A DNA stretch of 64,000 nucleotides from Capitella teleta (Eukaryota > Annelida > Polychaeta > Capitellidae): assembly GCA_000328365.1 (NCBI GenBank), contig KB311578.1, positions 232,814 through 296,813 of the forward strand, given 5' to 3'. Under the pieces are notes generated by a model, which was given only the letters and a program-made list of their open reading frames with translations, was not told the origin of the DNA and did no database searches. This document shows, one piece after another, positions 11,201 through 26,200 of the stretch. The translations under genes and the position numbers were made by a program. Positions within the stretch are counted from its first letter, which is position 1; each line of letters starts with the position of its first letter.

Positions 11201-14200
11201 CGGGGGGAGGAGCCTTCTTAGGGGACTTCCTGCGCCTGAGGCTGCCCGGGAGCATAGCGAGGAAGGAGGAAGAGCCGCGCTTGGCTTTGGAGGACGTGCT
11301 GCTAGACGTCTGACTGAAGTTATCCACGCTGGACGCATCCATGTCCATGATGCCCCGCTTCAGGCCGCTGTCCTGGTGCATTGAGGTGAAGAAGCCGTCT
11401 TGATCCACAGAGTAAACACTCGATTCGTCGTCGCAGAGGTAAGGGCGCCGCACTCTCGAGTGCCCATTGTGGTCGAGTTCGTGTTGAAGGAGGTTCTCGA
11501 GCGTCAAACCACGCACGTGCTTCGATGACGAACGCTCCTCTGATGACGATCGTGACGACGGCATGTCGTCGTCAATGCTGATGCGCCGCTTGCCGACCAC
11601 CGGGGTGCTGGCTTCGTCCGCGTCGTCCAGATCGCCGTCGCCGACGATGGTGGAGGCGTCGTCGTCGGCCGCCTCTTCGCTGAGTACGACCTCAGAGCTA
11701 CAACGATACAAAGGGCAAATGTTCACCTCAACAATCGATTTCTAACTGATATTGTAACATACGCCGCCGCGCTGCTGCTGCTGGCGCTAGCATGCGCGCG
11801 CCTTTATTAGCACGTAAGCATTATCTGAGTAAGCGCGATTCGAGACTGACCTCTTGGCGTTGAGCGGCGTCTCCCGGAGGCACACGGCTGAGTCGCGGTC
11901 CACGGAGTTCTCGGATCCGGAAGGAGGTAGTTTGCTGCTGCGGCGGACCTCGGAGTCGAACGACTGCCGACCGCTACTGGCGCTCCAGTGGCCTAGATAG
12001 GAGAGAGAAGCAACGGTTAAGTTTGTTGTTACGTAACGTTGATTAAGGCAATCCCGCACCGCTTCGCCGAATGAAATCCGACTAAAAAAAAACACACACA
12101 CCCAAAAGCGGCTTTATATAGATAAATAAGAAAACGTGCTTCGGAATCGATGATGAAAGCTGAAGAAAAATATCATTAAGTGCTTGGTCTCTATCCTCCA
12201 TGAAAACGGAGAAAAATACACCGTTGATGAACTAAAATGTTTCGCAGCCCACCTGAAACGCGCGATGAAACGAAGCTGTGGGCTCCCCTCTGTATTATCA
12301 GTTGGTTTATTTACAAGACTTGTATACATCGCGGCAGATGAGCCGAGTTTATCGCCTCTCCGTCTCGAGATAGTCGTACGACGCGATCTGACGGCCTCAA
12401 ATCTCACGGTCTAATCCCGTAACGGCATTTCCAATGATCAAGCAGATCGCGTTTAACCGTGACTTCAACCTGTTATGGTACACCGAATGCCGGTGGCGCA
12501 TGGTAAGCTGAATTTGATATGGCGAGACGGCACTGTACAGGGCATGCGCCAAAAACACTGCAGGGCAGTCTGTGCTAAACAGAGCCAACAAAAAAAAAAA
12601 AAAAAAAAAAAAATAAGAAAGGAAAAAATATATATGTTAATACGAGTATTATGATAATTTATGAATAACCATCATAATGCATGCTGAACGCAGTCGTTCA
12701 ACCAAATCACAGTGCGTTCTCATTTATAGGCTGTTTTTGGTCGATTTTTCTTCTGCCGTATATAACAAGTGCGAAACATTTATCTCTTTTTATGATGCTT
12801 GTATAGGTAGAAGAGACAAATGAGTCGTGGCTTGTAAATCGAAAGAAATGATTCAAGGGGGGTCCCTCGGCACAAAAATTTCACCGGATATCCGGATAAG
12901 CACGTGGCCGTGAGAGTCACGTAAAACCCAAAAGGTTTGTTGGTTTTTTTTTTAATGCCACTAAAATGCAGGCTGAGGAAGTTGAAGACCGAAACCTTCC
13001 CATACCACTTACAATTCATAGCTCTAGTGGTCCATAACTTATACGTAATTCTTATCTGATTACAGCTTCAAATGAATAATTAGTTTTCGTTGCACTCACG
13101 TCCAAATTAATCGAACCCGTTTTGAGCCGTGAAAACATCGCTATGACTAGTAACAGTTCGTACACCGCATCAAAAGTGCGTTATGATTCGCACTGACCAC
13201 ACAAACAAATGTTGCATAACGCATTCCCGTTCTACAAATAACCGCCCGCCTAATATTAAGTAAGCCGACACAGGCAACAGCACCAGCATAAACATCCAGT
13301 AAACCAGTATGATCAACAGTGATGATATGTTGAGAAATGTGATAAACACTCGGAACAGCATTAGCACTACTACGGCATAGTAACCCAACCCAGACGCTGC
13401 GTTATGATTACTGCTGACTCACCGGACGATGAGTTGCCGTCCTCTTTGCCGGTTCCATTGCCTCGTAGTTTCACATCCGCGAATGGTTTCGTCCAGGGCT
13501 GCGACGGGATGTTCACATGCACATGCCGCCCACCGGAAGTGAGGCCAGGGCTGCCCACAGACTTCTCGACCGGAGAAACAGGAGTCTTCACCCGGATCGA
13601 CTCCAGGGCGGACTGCGAGCGGCTCATCCGGGAGCGGGGCCGCAGCTCCATGGATTTCGGACGCCGCATGCTTCCTCCTCCTGGATCGAGGATTCTGCTG
13701 GAGCTGGCGGGGGAGTGCAGATCCGCGTGGTGCGATTGCGAACGAGGTAGCTTATCGTGAGATTTGTTTCCGGACGATTTCGTCAGTTTCAATTTCTCTT
13801 TGATCTTCCTGATGGCCGATTTCTTTGGTTGAGGAGGAGGTAATCCAGAGGAGGGGGAGGAGGAGGAGGAGGGGATTGAGGTAGAGGGCAGCTCGTCAGT
13901 TCGGGAGTCCAGTCGGCCCTCCGTCGAGGCCGAGCGTTCGAAACTGAGTTTACCGAATGAGTCTTTGACGACGGATTTCAGCGAGCGAGGCAGCGAGGTC
14001 GACCGCATCAGTCGGCCCATTCGCAGGTCGACCACGGGCGGCCCCGGGGGTCGGGGAGAGCCCGTCACCCACAGGTCCTGAGACTTGGCTCTGCGGTCCT
14101 TGAACAGCGAACGCAGCGATCGGCGCAGGGAGCAGGACCTGGCTAGGCCGCCGTCCTCCGAATCGCAGTGCATACTGGAGCGAGGGGTGTACTGGTCGTG

Positions 14201-17200
14201 CATGCCCATGCAGGAACGAGGTCGCTCCCAGCGATCCCGTGATGCACTGCGCGAGTGGATCTCCGCCGACGGCTGCGTGACTTGGAAGAATCCACTGTCA
14301 CGAAGCTCATCAGCCACGTGACCAGGAACCCCAGTGACAGTCAAACGGCGCGAAGAGCCCTTCTTCCGGCGCGTACTACTCCTGCCAGTAGTCCTGCAGT
14401 CAGTACCCTCGTCCAAGTACTCCCGGCTGCTGCTACGAATAGACTCTCGGTAATCACACAGACGCTGGAAACCGGATCCCGATGTGTTGATGGGTACCAA
14501 GGTGACTGGTTGAGACCTCGAGATGTCCTGCAAGCGTCGTCTTGGCGACGGGAGGGTGCTGCACTCAAGCACGGGACCGGCGTCCAGGTCGCTGATGACG
14601 GGCACGGAGTGTGGTCGCGGTTCCTTCAAAGTCTTGTGAGCACGCGGCGAAGGGGCTCCTGGCGGCACCTGCACAACAAGAACAAAGCACAATGAGAGAA
14701 ACACGCAATTACGTCACACGTGACCTAGTTTTCAAACTATATATTAATATCCGACGCGGACATGAAGTAAACAAATGACCAACATGGTATTTACTATCGC
14801 CGGCCGATCCTTCTTTGCAAGCCAAGACACGATGTCCGAAAGATTAAAACTCCGGCAACCCACGTGAACACCTCAGCTACGAGCATCGCCGATGGCAATA
14901 GCACTGAATATCCTGTTAACCGCACACATAATCCACGAAATGGGAGTTGAAATTGGCGCCTGCGCTGCTTTTATAAGACGCCCGCTGCTGCGACTGGCTT
15001 CATCATATGGCGAAAAAGCGAGCGATGCGCGAGGCTCCTTATTGGTCGCTGCGACCCCTCCCCACTCCCCTCCCCTCGCCTATTTCACCTGTTTGACTTA
15101 ACATCCTGGACTTTATAACTCGGGTCGCCATAGTAAAGAGCTAAGTAAACAGAGGGTTGACCTCTTTACCGCCGACGAGTTCAAACGGCGAGATACTTAT
15201 CGAGTACTTGAGAAGGAGGAGGGATATTGAAGAGGGATCAACATGGGATTGCGAAGGCTTTTGAAGAAGGTTTTATTATTTTTGAGAGGTGAGGTTGCAC
15301 TGTAGTTGAGGGCCTCGACATACAAAGATACACATGCCGTAAACAGATTTCAAATCTCGTGAAACACCTCAGCGCCCACATCTGTGGCCTCAACAGCTGT
15401 GACCTTTCCCCCGCAACATTATGACCTGTGTGGCTCGTGTTGCTATGGAAACGGTGTAAACATGGGTGTTACGTAAACGAATGGAGAAAGGATGGACTGG
15501 TGATGCGTTTAAATGTGTCAGGGTCGTTTATGTGAAGAGGCGAGTGTTTCACGCTTGGAAAGGAATTGAATAATAGCGAATGGCGAAGATAATGGGCGAC
15601 CTTTTGAGGTGGAAGGAAAAAACATCAACTGAAATTGCCCGCCTGACGCATGCGAGTTCATAAACCAATCGCGAAGGACAAATTTGGTGGAGAAAAAAAA
15701 AAATCCCCCCAAGTCACAAGTTAGGAACACGAGCGATAATTGGAGAACCTTGTTCAACGTTGGAATTCGTCGTTGAATGAACTCGAAAATGACCTTCATT
15801 CAATCACGATTGAACAATCACGTGTATAGAACTAAAATATTTGAAATCCAGGCCCACCGGTTACGTAACGCTAAATAACGGTTCGGTATGATCACAACAT
15901 GACCCACTTGGGTCACTGATCTCACTTGATATTTCATATTACTTTATAAGAGTTTTACATCACGGAATTAAAAATTAAATCTTTAAATTGAGTAACATTA
16001 CAGAGACCAAACCACTAGCATAAAGTGCACACAAAACCAGAAGCTTTTAACTTCTTCAAAATGAGTAATCATTTAGCGATGGAAACACCAACAAAGGCAA
16101 ACCTTGAAATGACCTTTCAACTTGGAATAACTTGCACTAAAACCTTTATGACACATGATACATTCAAGTTAATGTCATGCATCATACCAAGTACGGAAAA
16201 AAAAATACCACCTGAAAACACACTCATCTTATTTCAAACATGCAATCGAAGCCGGGCATTTAAAAAACATTCAAAATGATACATCAAAACCACGCGACAT
16301 GACTTCCGAAAGAAAAAAAGAAACTCACAAAAGAATGTGAATATTTTAAAATATATAAAATAAATAAAGAGAAAGATAGAGAGAAATGAATACCAGTTAT
16401 ATGTTTAGCATTTACCTGGTGTTTCGAAAAGCCGATTTGCAGTGTTATGCCAGAGATATTCCTTTAATGTATATGCAGGCGCATTAGACGGGTGAGGCCG
16501 CATACAGTGATACCACCATAACGCCACATAAATTAAGCACAATGCACATCCTGTAGCGTAATATCCTGCGTTTCAAAAGTGAAAATAGCAAATTCACTTT
16601 GCGTTGGGAAATTTTAGAATCACATCATCAGAATTGAAGTTTGATTTCGGTTCCTGTGATTAGACATCACTGTAATTGACACCCAGATAAGAGTGATTGA
16701 TCATACAGTGTTATCAATATATAATGCGTGTTATCAGTTAGGTGTGAAAGTCATACGTCATGGCTTTACGGTTGCATCGTGAGGGCCTCGAAATGCGTCA
16801 ACATGTACTTGTGCTGTCAGCATGCAAGTCATACTGAATTCTCATTGGTTTCCTCGCCCAATGGATAGATCTTGTTATCAGCCATGTTAAACCCCACAAG
16901 CATGTTATATTTGCCCAACAGCACAGCTTTTTACAAGCCGAGGCCATAAGGCTCTCTTCCTCTCTATTTTTTTTACCTCATTGATCTTTGGATAATTATT
17001 GATTCCTGATCAATATTGAAGTAGTAACAAATACGTACAGTCAGAGTGAGGGTTAAGTTACACTCATGCAGAAGCAGCAAGGCGCTCATGCATATGCATT
17101 ATTATGCAAATTCTTACCAGGGAATGGATAATTTTTTCGTAATGTCTGTTCGGTTGCATGGGCTGCAATTCAAAGACACGGAATGCAATGCCGAACAGAT

Positions 17201-20200
17201 GAGAGGAGGCAAGGGAATGAGCCGGGAGCACACGCAAAAAAAGGCATCCAGGATCTTACCTTAGGCTCCTCCAGTATGGGAGGAACATCCTGCTCATCCT
17301 CAAGCACCAGCGGGACGGAGAAGATTTTGGATCCGGTTTTTCCGTCGGTCCTCAGGATATTGCACGTGCGGAGGACTTTGACGGGGGTAGGGACGGCTGC
17401 GGAGTACAGTTCTCGGATGAAGTGAGGCCGGGATGCGGGGGTGAAGCAGCCGGAGTCATAACCGTAGTCTGTGCGCAGATGGTCGACGAAATTCGCGTAG
17501 TTTTCCAAGTCACTCTCAGCTGCGAAAAAAAGGAGATGAGATTCGTAATCATAACGCACTTTTTAATTAGACAATCATAACGGATCATGTGCGTTATGAT
17601 TCGTATGCATTGTGGGAGTCTGGTGGAGCGCAGTGATTGAATACACGAGACTCGTAATATCAATAAATCAGCATCTTCGATTGGGTTTTCGACTAACGAA
17701 CACAATGCTTCGGTTTCTCCTCCAATAAATCACGCAGATAACAATGTTATGTGACGCAGGCAACTCGACTGTAAACCCCGAATATACAAAGAGTGAGCAG
17801 AAACAGAGATCCGTTGCCGTAAATCAGCGAAATACATGTGGCAAAGCAAGATCGATCGTCAATTTCACTCGGACACAAAAAGCCCACAAATCTAATTGAT
17901 AGAGAAGCAAACAGAAGTTGATTGAGAGAGCAAATCAATGCGCGTAGAAGTCAATTCAGTGCGCAAATCGATGCGGACGACATCCGGGACCCCTGGATCA
18001 TTAAGGTCGAACGCCGGTCGACATGAAAAATTGATTACCGATCGCGATGGACAATGAGTGCGTTATGACAATGATCATAACGCATCTGGTCCCTGGATGC
18101 AAAAAGATGAAAGCCAGCAGATGGGCGACAATCGGCATCGATAGAATGCAGTCGGTGCCTTTCATTGAGAAGCATGCATCAATCTCTATTCATGCAAACG
18201 CTCTCAAACAAGGCACGCGAAACATCGATCTCCCAAAAAGCGCGCACGCCGATGGATGCATCGCTGAAGCCGCTCTACGGCAGCACACGCGTGTCATTGA
18301 CTCCATCGCGCAAGATGAAGCAATTTCCTGTCCCTGGATGCGCTACTCTTCTGGGTTTAACATGTTGCTGCAGCTCCCGAATCAAGTCAAACAGGAGCTT
18401 GCTGCGGACAGAAGCGCAGCTCTTGTTTCCTCTCCGATGGAACGCGCCATTCGCATGCATGTCAGAACAGAAGTCCTGGAGGAATCGGAGAAAAGCTCCC
18501 TGTCGGAATCTGCGGGAGGGAATCATGGCATTCGGAAAGGGTGCTAGAGTTACAAATGAGAGGATCGGGACACGGGACATGATTCCCATCGTGATGGCTC
18601 GCTTTGATCTTCCCGACTACACCGGATGCAACTGCTATAAAAACCACACAGCGCCAACACAAGTGAATTACATATAGTATTGACAATGCAAAAACACCAG
18701 CCTAACATAATTGCAAATTGCCCAAAACGACTTTCCCACGACTGACTGACAGCACTGACAGTCCAAGATCCGATCGCTCCGCTCATTTGCATAAAGCACT
18801 TTTGGTTCGACCGTTAGAGCAAGGAGTCGGCGATGACCACGCTAATGGGTCGTTCGACTGATGGTATCCGGCTGGTTGGAGATAATGCACGCCCGAGATA
18901 AGCTCTCAGGTGTGCAATAAACAGGTGTTCGTAGATAGCTGCATGCACCGTGACAAGGAGCCGTCACACTGCTGCCACCGGCTCAAAACGAGTGACCAGG
19001 AGACGGCCTGATGGTCATTTAATGAAGCTCTTGACCGGTGAAGTTTTGTGTCAGACGCAGCTCTTTACGATGCACCGAAGAGCAGCGTTGAAAGGATTCC
19101 ATATGCCACGTGAATAATGCCAGACATCCACGAAACTGTTGAAGAGATGGCACGCTCCGGCGAGATTATAACAGACCAGTGCTTAACATTGGCGTCGAGC
19201 AAACCCGATTTCATAACCAACATCTATTTTTAGCGCTCAGTTCAAGAAACATGTGTCGAACATCTGGATGTGACAACGAGAAGATGTACTGTTATATATG
19301 TCTAATGATCTTACATTTGACACACGCTCATGACTGTCTGGGGAGTAAACGAAAGAGAGGCTGACTTATGCTGAGTACGTTCTGTTATCATTCTGAGCCA
19401 GATGTCTGCGCGGAAGGATTCAAAACAAGACACGCAGCTCATGACATCCAAGCAAACACAAAAAATAGTCCCTCGAGACGGACATTACGGTATCCGAGGG
19501 CTGAGAGGGTCGTCGCATCGCCTAGCCTTTCATCATAATGTTGCATATCAATGCTTGTTTATAAAGCATGCCACAATGTGAACTGCTTTGGGGACGTCGT
19601 CTGCAACACAGTCGACACAGAACAATCGATGCTGTGATCTATAACACGGTTATTATTATACACACAGCTTAGTTACGGCGCAACGTACTAAGTAGACGGC
19701 AATACATCGCAGCGTCTTATCAGTACTGAGATCGGGTGCCTCGAAAGGGATTGATAAGTGAATGGTCGCAATTACAAGTACATATAGATAATGATCGTAT
19801 CATACCGATAGCCCAACAGCAGATTCGAGACTTTCTCTTTGATTCGCACAGTGTGGTCAGTAAGTGCAATGGACTGACGTTTAGCCCCACGTGTAGCTCA
19901 GGGCTATCGTCATTCATCTTATCAGAACAGGGTGTAGAAGCTAACACGCACCAAAGTTCACCATCACGCGCATGCGCATTGAAGTCGGTGAAAGAAAAAG
20001 TCGAAAAATCGCTCATCACCCGCGCAAAACGCAGCATTTTTTTCCCCAGCTCGCTTCACGATAAATCAATTTGCACAGCAGAAAGCGGTAACATTCGCAA
20101 AAACACATTCAAAGGCGCTATAAAACAGATCATTAATGTACTAATCTGGGAAACAAACTCAGCAATAGCGCGCATCTTGAGATATTTGGCCGAAAACGCT

Positions 20201-23200
20201 CTCCAGGCACAGCGCGCGTTAACCTTTGACCCGGATCGCGTGCCGCAATACACCCAATAGCATATGGTATCCGTCCGCTTGTAAGGGAAATAGTCCAGAA
20301 CATCTGAAGGAACACTGGAGTGGGTACGGTCGATTACACGGCCATAACTCAAGTTATGGCAACGCTCTCCAATTTCAAAGAACTTGAAAACTATTCTCAG
20401 TATTGCAGGGGTCAATGACACCCGCAGCAGAGACATGTTCGCAGTCTTGCGTAATATAACTTTACGCCAGATTTGAAATTTCACACTACTGAATGTTCGC
20501 GATTAGTCAGAGCGAGCATGACTAACTTCCGCGTCTCTTACAAACATTACAACTTGACAAGTGCATGTCACAATAGCTGCTCACAGAATGACACGATGCA
20601 ATACAATGTGCGTTGAATGAGCCATTACGAGAGTACGCACAAAGGAGTAATTACTGATGAGATCGTAATTAATCAAATGACCAATGCCGCTGATTGCACG
20701 CATACAGCCAACACGGGCGGGTTACGCAATCAGTGATAACGCCAAGTGTGAGCTTTTCTCCTGCGATAATCGTATTGATATCTGATTAGCGCAGCGCCAT
20801 GCCAGTCAGCGTCTGCGAGCGTGCGGTCCGTACATGCGATGCGCCCCCTCGTCCCACGGGGATAGCTGATCAATTACTTGATTAGTCGGCGAGCAAACTT
20901 AGTTTAGCAGGCGGCTGAGATAGCCACACGGACTGCGGAGGAATGCGTGAGTGAGAGAAGAAGGCAGAAGAACAGGAAATGAAACTGCCATGGAATGATG
21001 TATCTCATAATCTGTTATCTATTCGAAAGACGTTCACCTGAAATTCTGAGTAGAACAGGTGCCCAAAAGGCATTCGACCTCAGCTCAACGCCGTTCAACC
21101 CAAAAAAAACCCATCCTCTTTGCAGCATAAATCTCCGGAAAGTTGCGCGTCCCGTAACCATGGCAACAGGGAGAGACAGACGGTACAGAGGCGTGACGGG
21201 ACGCAGCTATAAAACGCGTGTCGTGATTTAGGGAAAGCAGTCATTTTGAAGAGGGGCTTGGGACGGCGGATATGGCCGCTAGAGGGAGTGAACGAGGGAG
21301 TCGATTGGCTTTCTGGGGTGCACATCGAATCGAGGGCATGTTTGCATTGTCAGTCTGCATGGCACTCCGCCATTAGCATATTGCTGCTCTCTTCTTTTAT
21401 TAGCCACTGAGATGTGCTGCACATTTCTCTGGCTGTTCTCTCTCGGAAACATCGATCAAAATTACAAAAATGCGCACACGAGTTGAAAGCGAAACTCGGC
21501 GGCGACGTGTGTCGGCGACCACATGGCGACGCGGCGTCAACCGCAACTGAACGGTTAACAGTAGCAGTTTCAAGGGTCATTGAAAGCGATGAAGGCGCAA
21601 GCATAGCGCATACATAGCGCAGTGGCCACAGCTGTTACTCGTGTCATAGGAACGGCGATTGAGGTAGCGTTCGCCTAGTGCACAATGGCGAAAACCTGTT
21701 AACCCTGTCATAACATATCAGCACTCAAAAGAATAACTGCGCGGATGCGCGCCATTTCGGAACATCCGACTGAATTATTCAATCGGGGTCATGACCGATT
21801 GACGCCAACAGGTATCCAAGGGACGCTTTGTCAGCCGCCAAAGGTGGAAAAATCAATCGCTGCTTTGGCCCCCTAATCGCTCGATAATCGAGATAACCGC
21901 ACGCGCAGAATCAATGCACATTTGTTGATTCAACGGGGAAAACCTTGAGCACAAAACATTGATCAACGCAAAGCTTTCGATCAAGTCGAGCACAGCATGC
22001 ATCTTTCACATCATTGTGTTACATAACAGACATCAGACTGAAGTTTAAATTAACCAACATGTTCAAGGGCTTCAATTTCAGCACTTGTGATCAACAAGCA
22101 CCTGAAATTGATAACGAAAAACACAGGCGAAGGTACAAGTGCACTGAACCCTAAAACATCTCAAACTTAGTGCGCTGCCTGATTGGCTGCATGTATGCCT
22201 TCCTCAAAACATGACAATTCTCACTCCTCCTTCCTCTGGGCATTTGACGTAAGCACTTACAGTTACATAACAGCCACATAATCAACTTTAACTTACCACA
22301 TATTTAAATCCACGAGTTAAATGTTGAATAGAACGAATAGTGTAATATTGAGTAAGAGGGCATTGAAGTCGGACGTCAAGTATTCAATTAAACAATTAAC
22401 ATGAAAACTCATACAATATCAGATCAGATTGGAATGCCAGACCGGGAGAAGGAACTGCCGATTGCAAATCTTCAATTCTAAAATAAAATTACAGACTATG
22501 TTCATGGATATACCGGTATATGCACAGAGGTAAACATGGTGTAACAGGAAATGTAATATGTGTACAACCTAATCTGAGATTCATTTAATGCCACTTAATT
22601 TATATTATAGATTTGCTCCAGATTACTGTGATTGAAAGTTTCGAGCCCTGTTCTACAGCAGAACAGAGGGGTCGGGTCTGATTCCTAGCCTCAGGCGAAA
22701 ACCAGAGTTTCAAGACAAGAATGTTTTGCAAAGGAAACATAAATCACGAGGTCAATCTTGGTGAACAAAAGGTCATGGCATGACCTACTTACATATAATT
22801 TGAATATGCGTAATGTTAGCAAAAACACGATTAAACAGCAGTTCAAGACGGGAGTGTTTACCTTTTGCACGATAACTTCCATAAGTGCTGCTTCAGTTGA
22901 TGTGTGTTTAGAATATGCATGTGAAACGATCCATTTTCATGAATTATTTTGAAAAGCAAACGTAAACTCAAAAGCAATGGATGCGTTTAAAAAGATAAAC
23001 GGTCTAAAATGAGTGCATACACTGCACACGCTATGCAGCACTTGTGCTTATCTCTGCATTTACTGGATGTGAATATTTTCTTTACCAAGTTTCATTCGTT
23101 CTCCGAGGCCAGGGAGGCCTATTGATGCCAGGTCAAGAATTGAGCGAAAGTCAGCTTACATAATACTGATCCTCATGTGATAAAAGAATTACGTCATGAC

Positions 23201-26200
23201 AGCCATGAATACTCAATGAGGATCATTCGAAGATCTTTACCCTTTATCACTTTCACAGAGAATTGCCTCAACGAGTTCACATTTCTTCCGAGTCGCATCC
23301 GATATCACAGAAGGCATTTCTAGGCAGAGGACAAGGCCACCGAGTCGGGAAACGGAATAAATTGCGATGAGCAGGAAATAAAATATTTCAAAATGCAAGC
23401 CAATGATAGATTAGACAACGAGTCATGAATTATAAATCGCATTGCACCAATGTATGCTATATTAGTCATAAGGACTCTCAATATTTCATAATGACGAAAG
23501 AATGCTTAAATTTTGAATGAAATAATCAATAATTGATTAATATCTGACGCGTAATTACTCACAGGAGCTGAGCATCCATGAAAACACTTCATTTCCAGAT
23601 TCGACCATTTTGAGGTTTACTTGAGAAATGAGCTGTAAATATGGCTGCACAAACTGATCAATATTCAAAAATTTGTCAAAATCAATACGCTGTTTTCCTT
23701 CTCTTGAGATTAAAGGCGAGGATTAAAGAGGGGGTGGGAGGTTTGATGGCTCCGAGGGGGTGGGGGAGGACACCCCTAGGCTATCATAGGGTTACGTAAC
23801 AGCATCATCCATCATGTATGGCGGCGTTTGCCACCAAATGCTTATACAGTCAGACCCCGTTAATCCGCCGCCATGTAATCCGCCCTAAAATCCCAGGGAC
23901 GAATCGCTTGCAATGTTAATTGTGTTATGTAATCCACCCTTTTCGGTAATCCGCCTCCGACCACGATTCTCAGAAACAACTCTACACTGTACCATTATAA
24001 ATTACATTATGTAATTCGTCCTTCGAAATATCTTTAGTGTAAACAAACATAAGACACGACACATCATTGGTCCGTTGGCGATTTCTTTCATGTCCGGTCA
24101 ATTAACAACAAATGGAGTCCCTCCTATTCAACGTTTAAGAAGTTAATTAAACAAAGGAATCAAATGCGGGTATCGTCGCTGTATCAATTCCTTTATGTCC
24201 GCATGGCTGTATTACTTTCAATTTAATTGGCGATGCTCAGGAGCAGAATGGATGACGGCAGTTGTGAGTGGAGATCATTGAAACTGGAAGAGTCGATCCA
24301 CGTACACATCCACACAACATATCTACTCTGTACCGTTATAAATTGCATATGTAATCCGCCCTTCAAACATGCATGAGAGCCCATAACGACCATCCTTCAA
24401 TTATGATTTCTACTCTCTACATTGCCCACTTCATTTGAACGGGGTTTTATTTCTACGACCCGCTTGCAACTAATGGTAGATGGCACTACATGGTACATGG
24501 GTTTTGTACAGCATCTAATTTTCATTTATTTGCGGTCTGACATGTAATCCGCCTTATCTTTAATCCGCCCGTTTCCTTAGGAACGGAGGAGGGCGGATTA
24601 ACGAGGTCTGACGGTATTTCTCAAACATTGAAAAGGAAGAGGCTCTAAGAGGAAGAGGAGGGTCGACAATAAATATTTTAACAGTTCCAAGAAGAAAGTA
24701 AGATCCTTGGGTCGAGCGATGGCGATACATATATTATTGGAACGAAGAGGGTCATGCATCACTTGTCTGTTTCATGTGCCGCGTGTTATCTGAAGAGGTC
24801 TTATTCTCGCAGATAGCCACCGGCGCCTTCCACGCCGAAATGTACACAGCAGACGAGGCTAACAAAATCATAAGAAAATACACAGGAGAAGCTCAGACAG
24901 CGAAGGTCATTTTAATCACCAGGATCAAGTAATGCGGTAAGGTCACGAGGCCAAGTTCATCAAGGTCATTCAAGGTGGACAATGGTCGAACGGTCGAGCA
25001 TTTAGGCATTTCATAGAAAAATAATTGCAGAAAAGAGGATAGGTCACGCCTGATGGACACGCTGGTCCAGTGATTTATGTCAAGTGGGAGGAAACCGCAT
25101 TGTTTTGAGCGAAAATTGCGGCCATTGAAGTCATTGAGCGGAGGAAAACGCCAGAAGCGAAAAGCAGAAGCCATTTACTCATTTCGAGACCGAAGCCTCG
25201 GCTCCGACAAAAGCAACATCGCTAACTAAATTGATCAATTAACGTCAATGGGGGGAAGGGGGGTGGTTATGTGATGCCGCTGCGAAGAGGAGATGAATGA
25301 AGGAGAGACCGTTGCATGCCATACCCTGAAATCACAGGTTGCTGCTGGCATCGTGAGGCCAGGGTGCAGTCAGAAGGAAATAATTATGACAGTCACTGAG
25401 TCACAACACCTTCGGGGAATGCCGACATAATTAACATTAATCACTTAATTAGCCATTAGGTGCACAGTTGGTGATATTATGAATACACCAGAAATCACTA
25501 ATCAGTACCAATCAGTATATTAGTGCTCAGTACTGCATTATATAATACTATTCGGTCTATTCCCAATCCGACAGACTCAATAAAGTTAATATGTTTATAA
25601 ACTCTAGATTCAACAGCTTAATAGAATTTAAGGACATTTCCACTTTGACATAATAATAGGACCAGATTCACATGCATTTACAAGGTAAATCAAAATGGCT
25701 TTGACTTAATTGAACCTGACCTTGTGCCGAAATTACTTACGGGTTCGCACCGTTTGCAACTAAGCATAGATATATAGTAATTGGCTCTTCTTTTCTTTTT
25801 TTTTTTTTTCCTTCGGTGCATGGCCCGAAGATACGCAGCCTGAGTGAGGTGAATACTAAAGCTGTGATGCGATATACTATCTACTATGTATACTTTTTCC
25901 AAGTACTCATGCACGTAAAGGGAGAGTCAAGTTCAGTCACACGCCACTGGATACCGAGTATGCACACTACTACAAAGTTACAAGGCCATATGCATTGGTG
26001 CAAACTGTCTTGCAAAGGAAAAAAAAAATAAAACAGCCACCATATGATTAGGTGAATCACAAGCAGAGAAGAAGAGAGAAAATGAGGTTCTTTTGATACA
26101 CCCTGTAAGCATGAATCACGGCGTACCCCGCGATGCTGCATTTGCACGTGCAGAGCTGACGGAGATAACGTCCGATACACGGTGGTCTTAAAAAACACAC

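Noticed and set aside
8494-11384. Many plus-strand open frames of 60-190 codons opposite the giant NHS exon
   Set aside because: They are antisense shadows of a GC-richer coding exon; none has splice sites or family motifs.
18047-18547. 166-codon plus-strand open frame in NHS intron 1
   Set aside because: No motif, no splice context, and overlapping frames on the other strand are also open; it looks like a chance result of CG-containing sequence.
19736-20260. 174-codon plus-strand open frame in NHS intron 1
   Set aside because: No recognisable domain or codon pattern; an overlapping minus frame of 142 codons is equally open.
22620-22690. Hairpin CTGTTCTACAGCAGAACAG as a possible small RNA or tRNA fragment
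   Set aside because: Short stem only; no tRNA box or conserved RNA fold around it.
26091-26106. ACACCCTGTA resembling the right end of a Tc1/mariner element
   Set aside because: No matching left end was found within 1.5 kb, so no element can be drawn.
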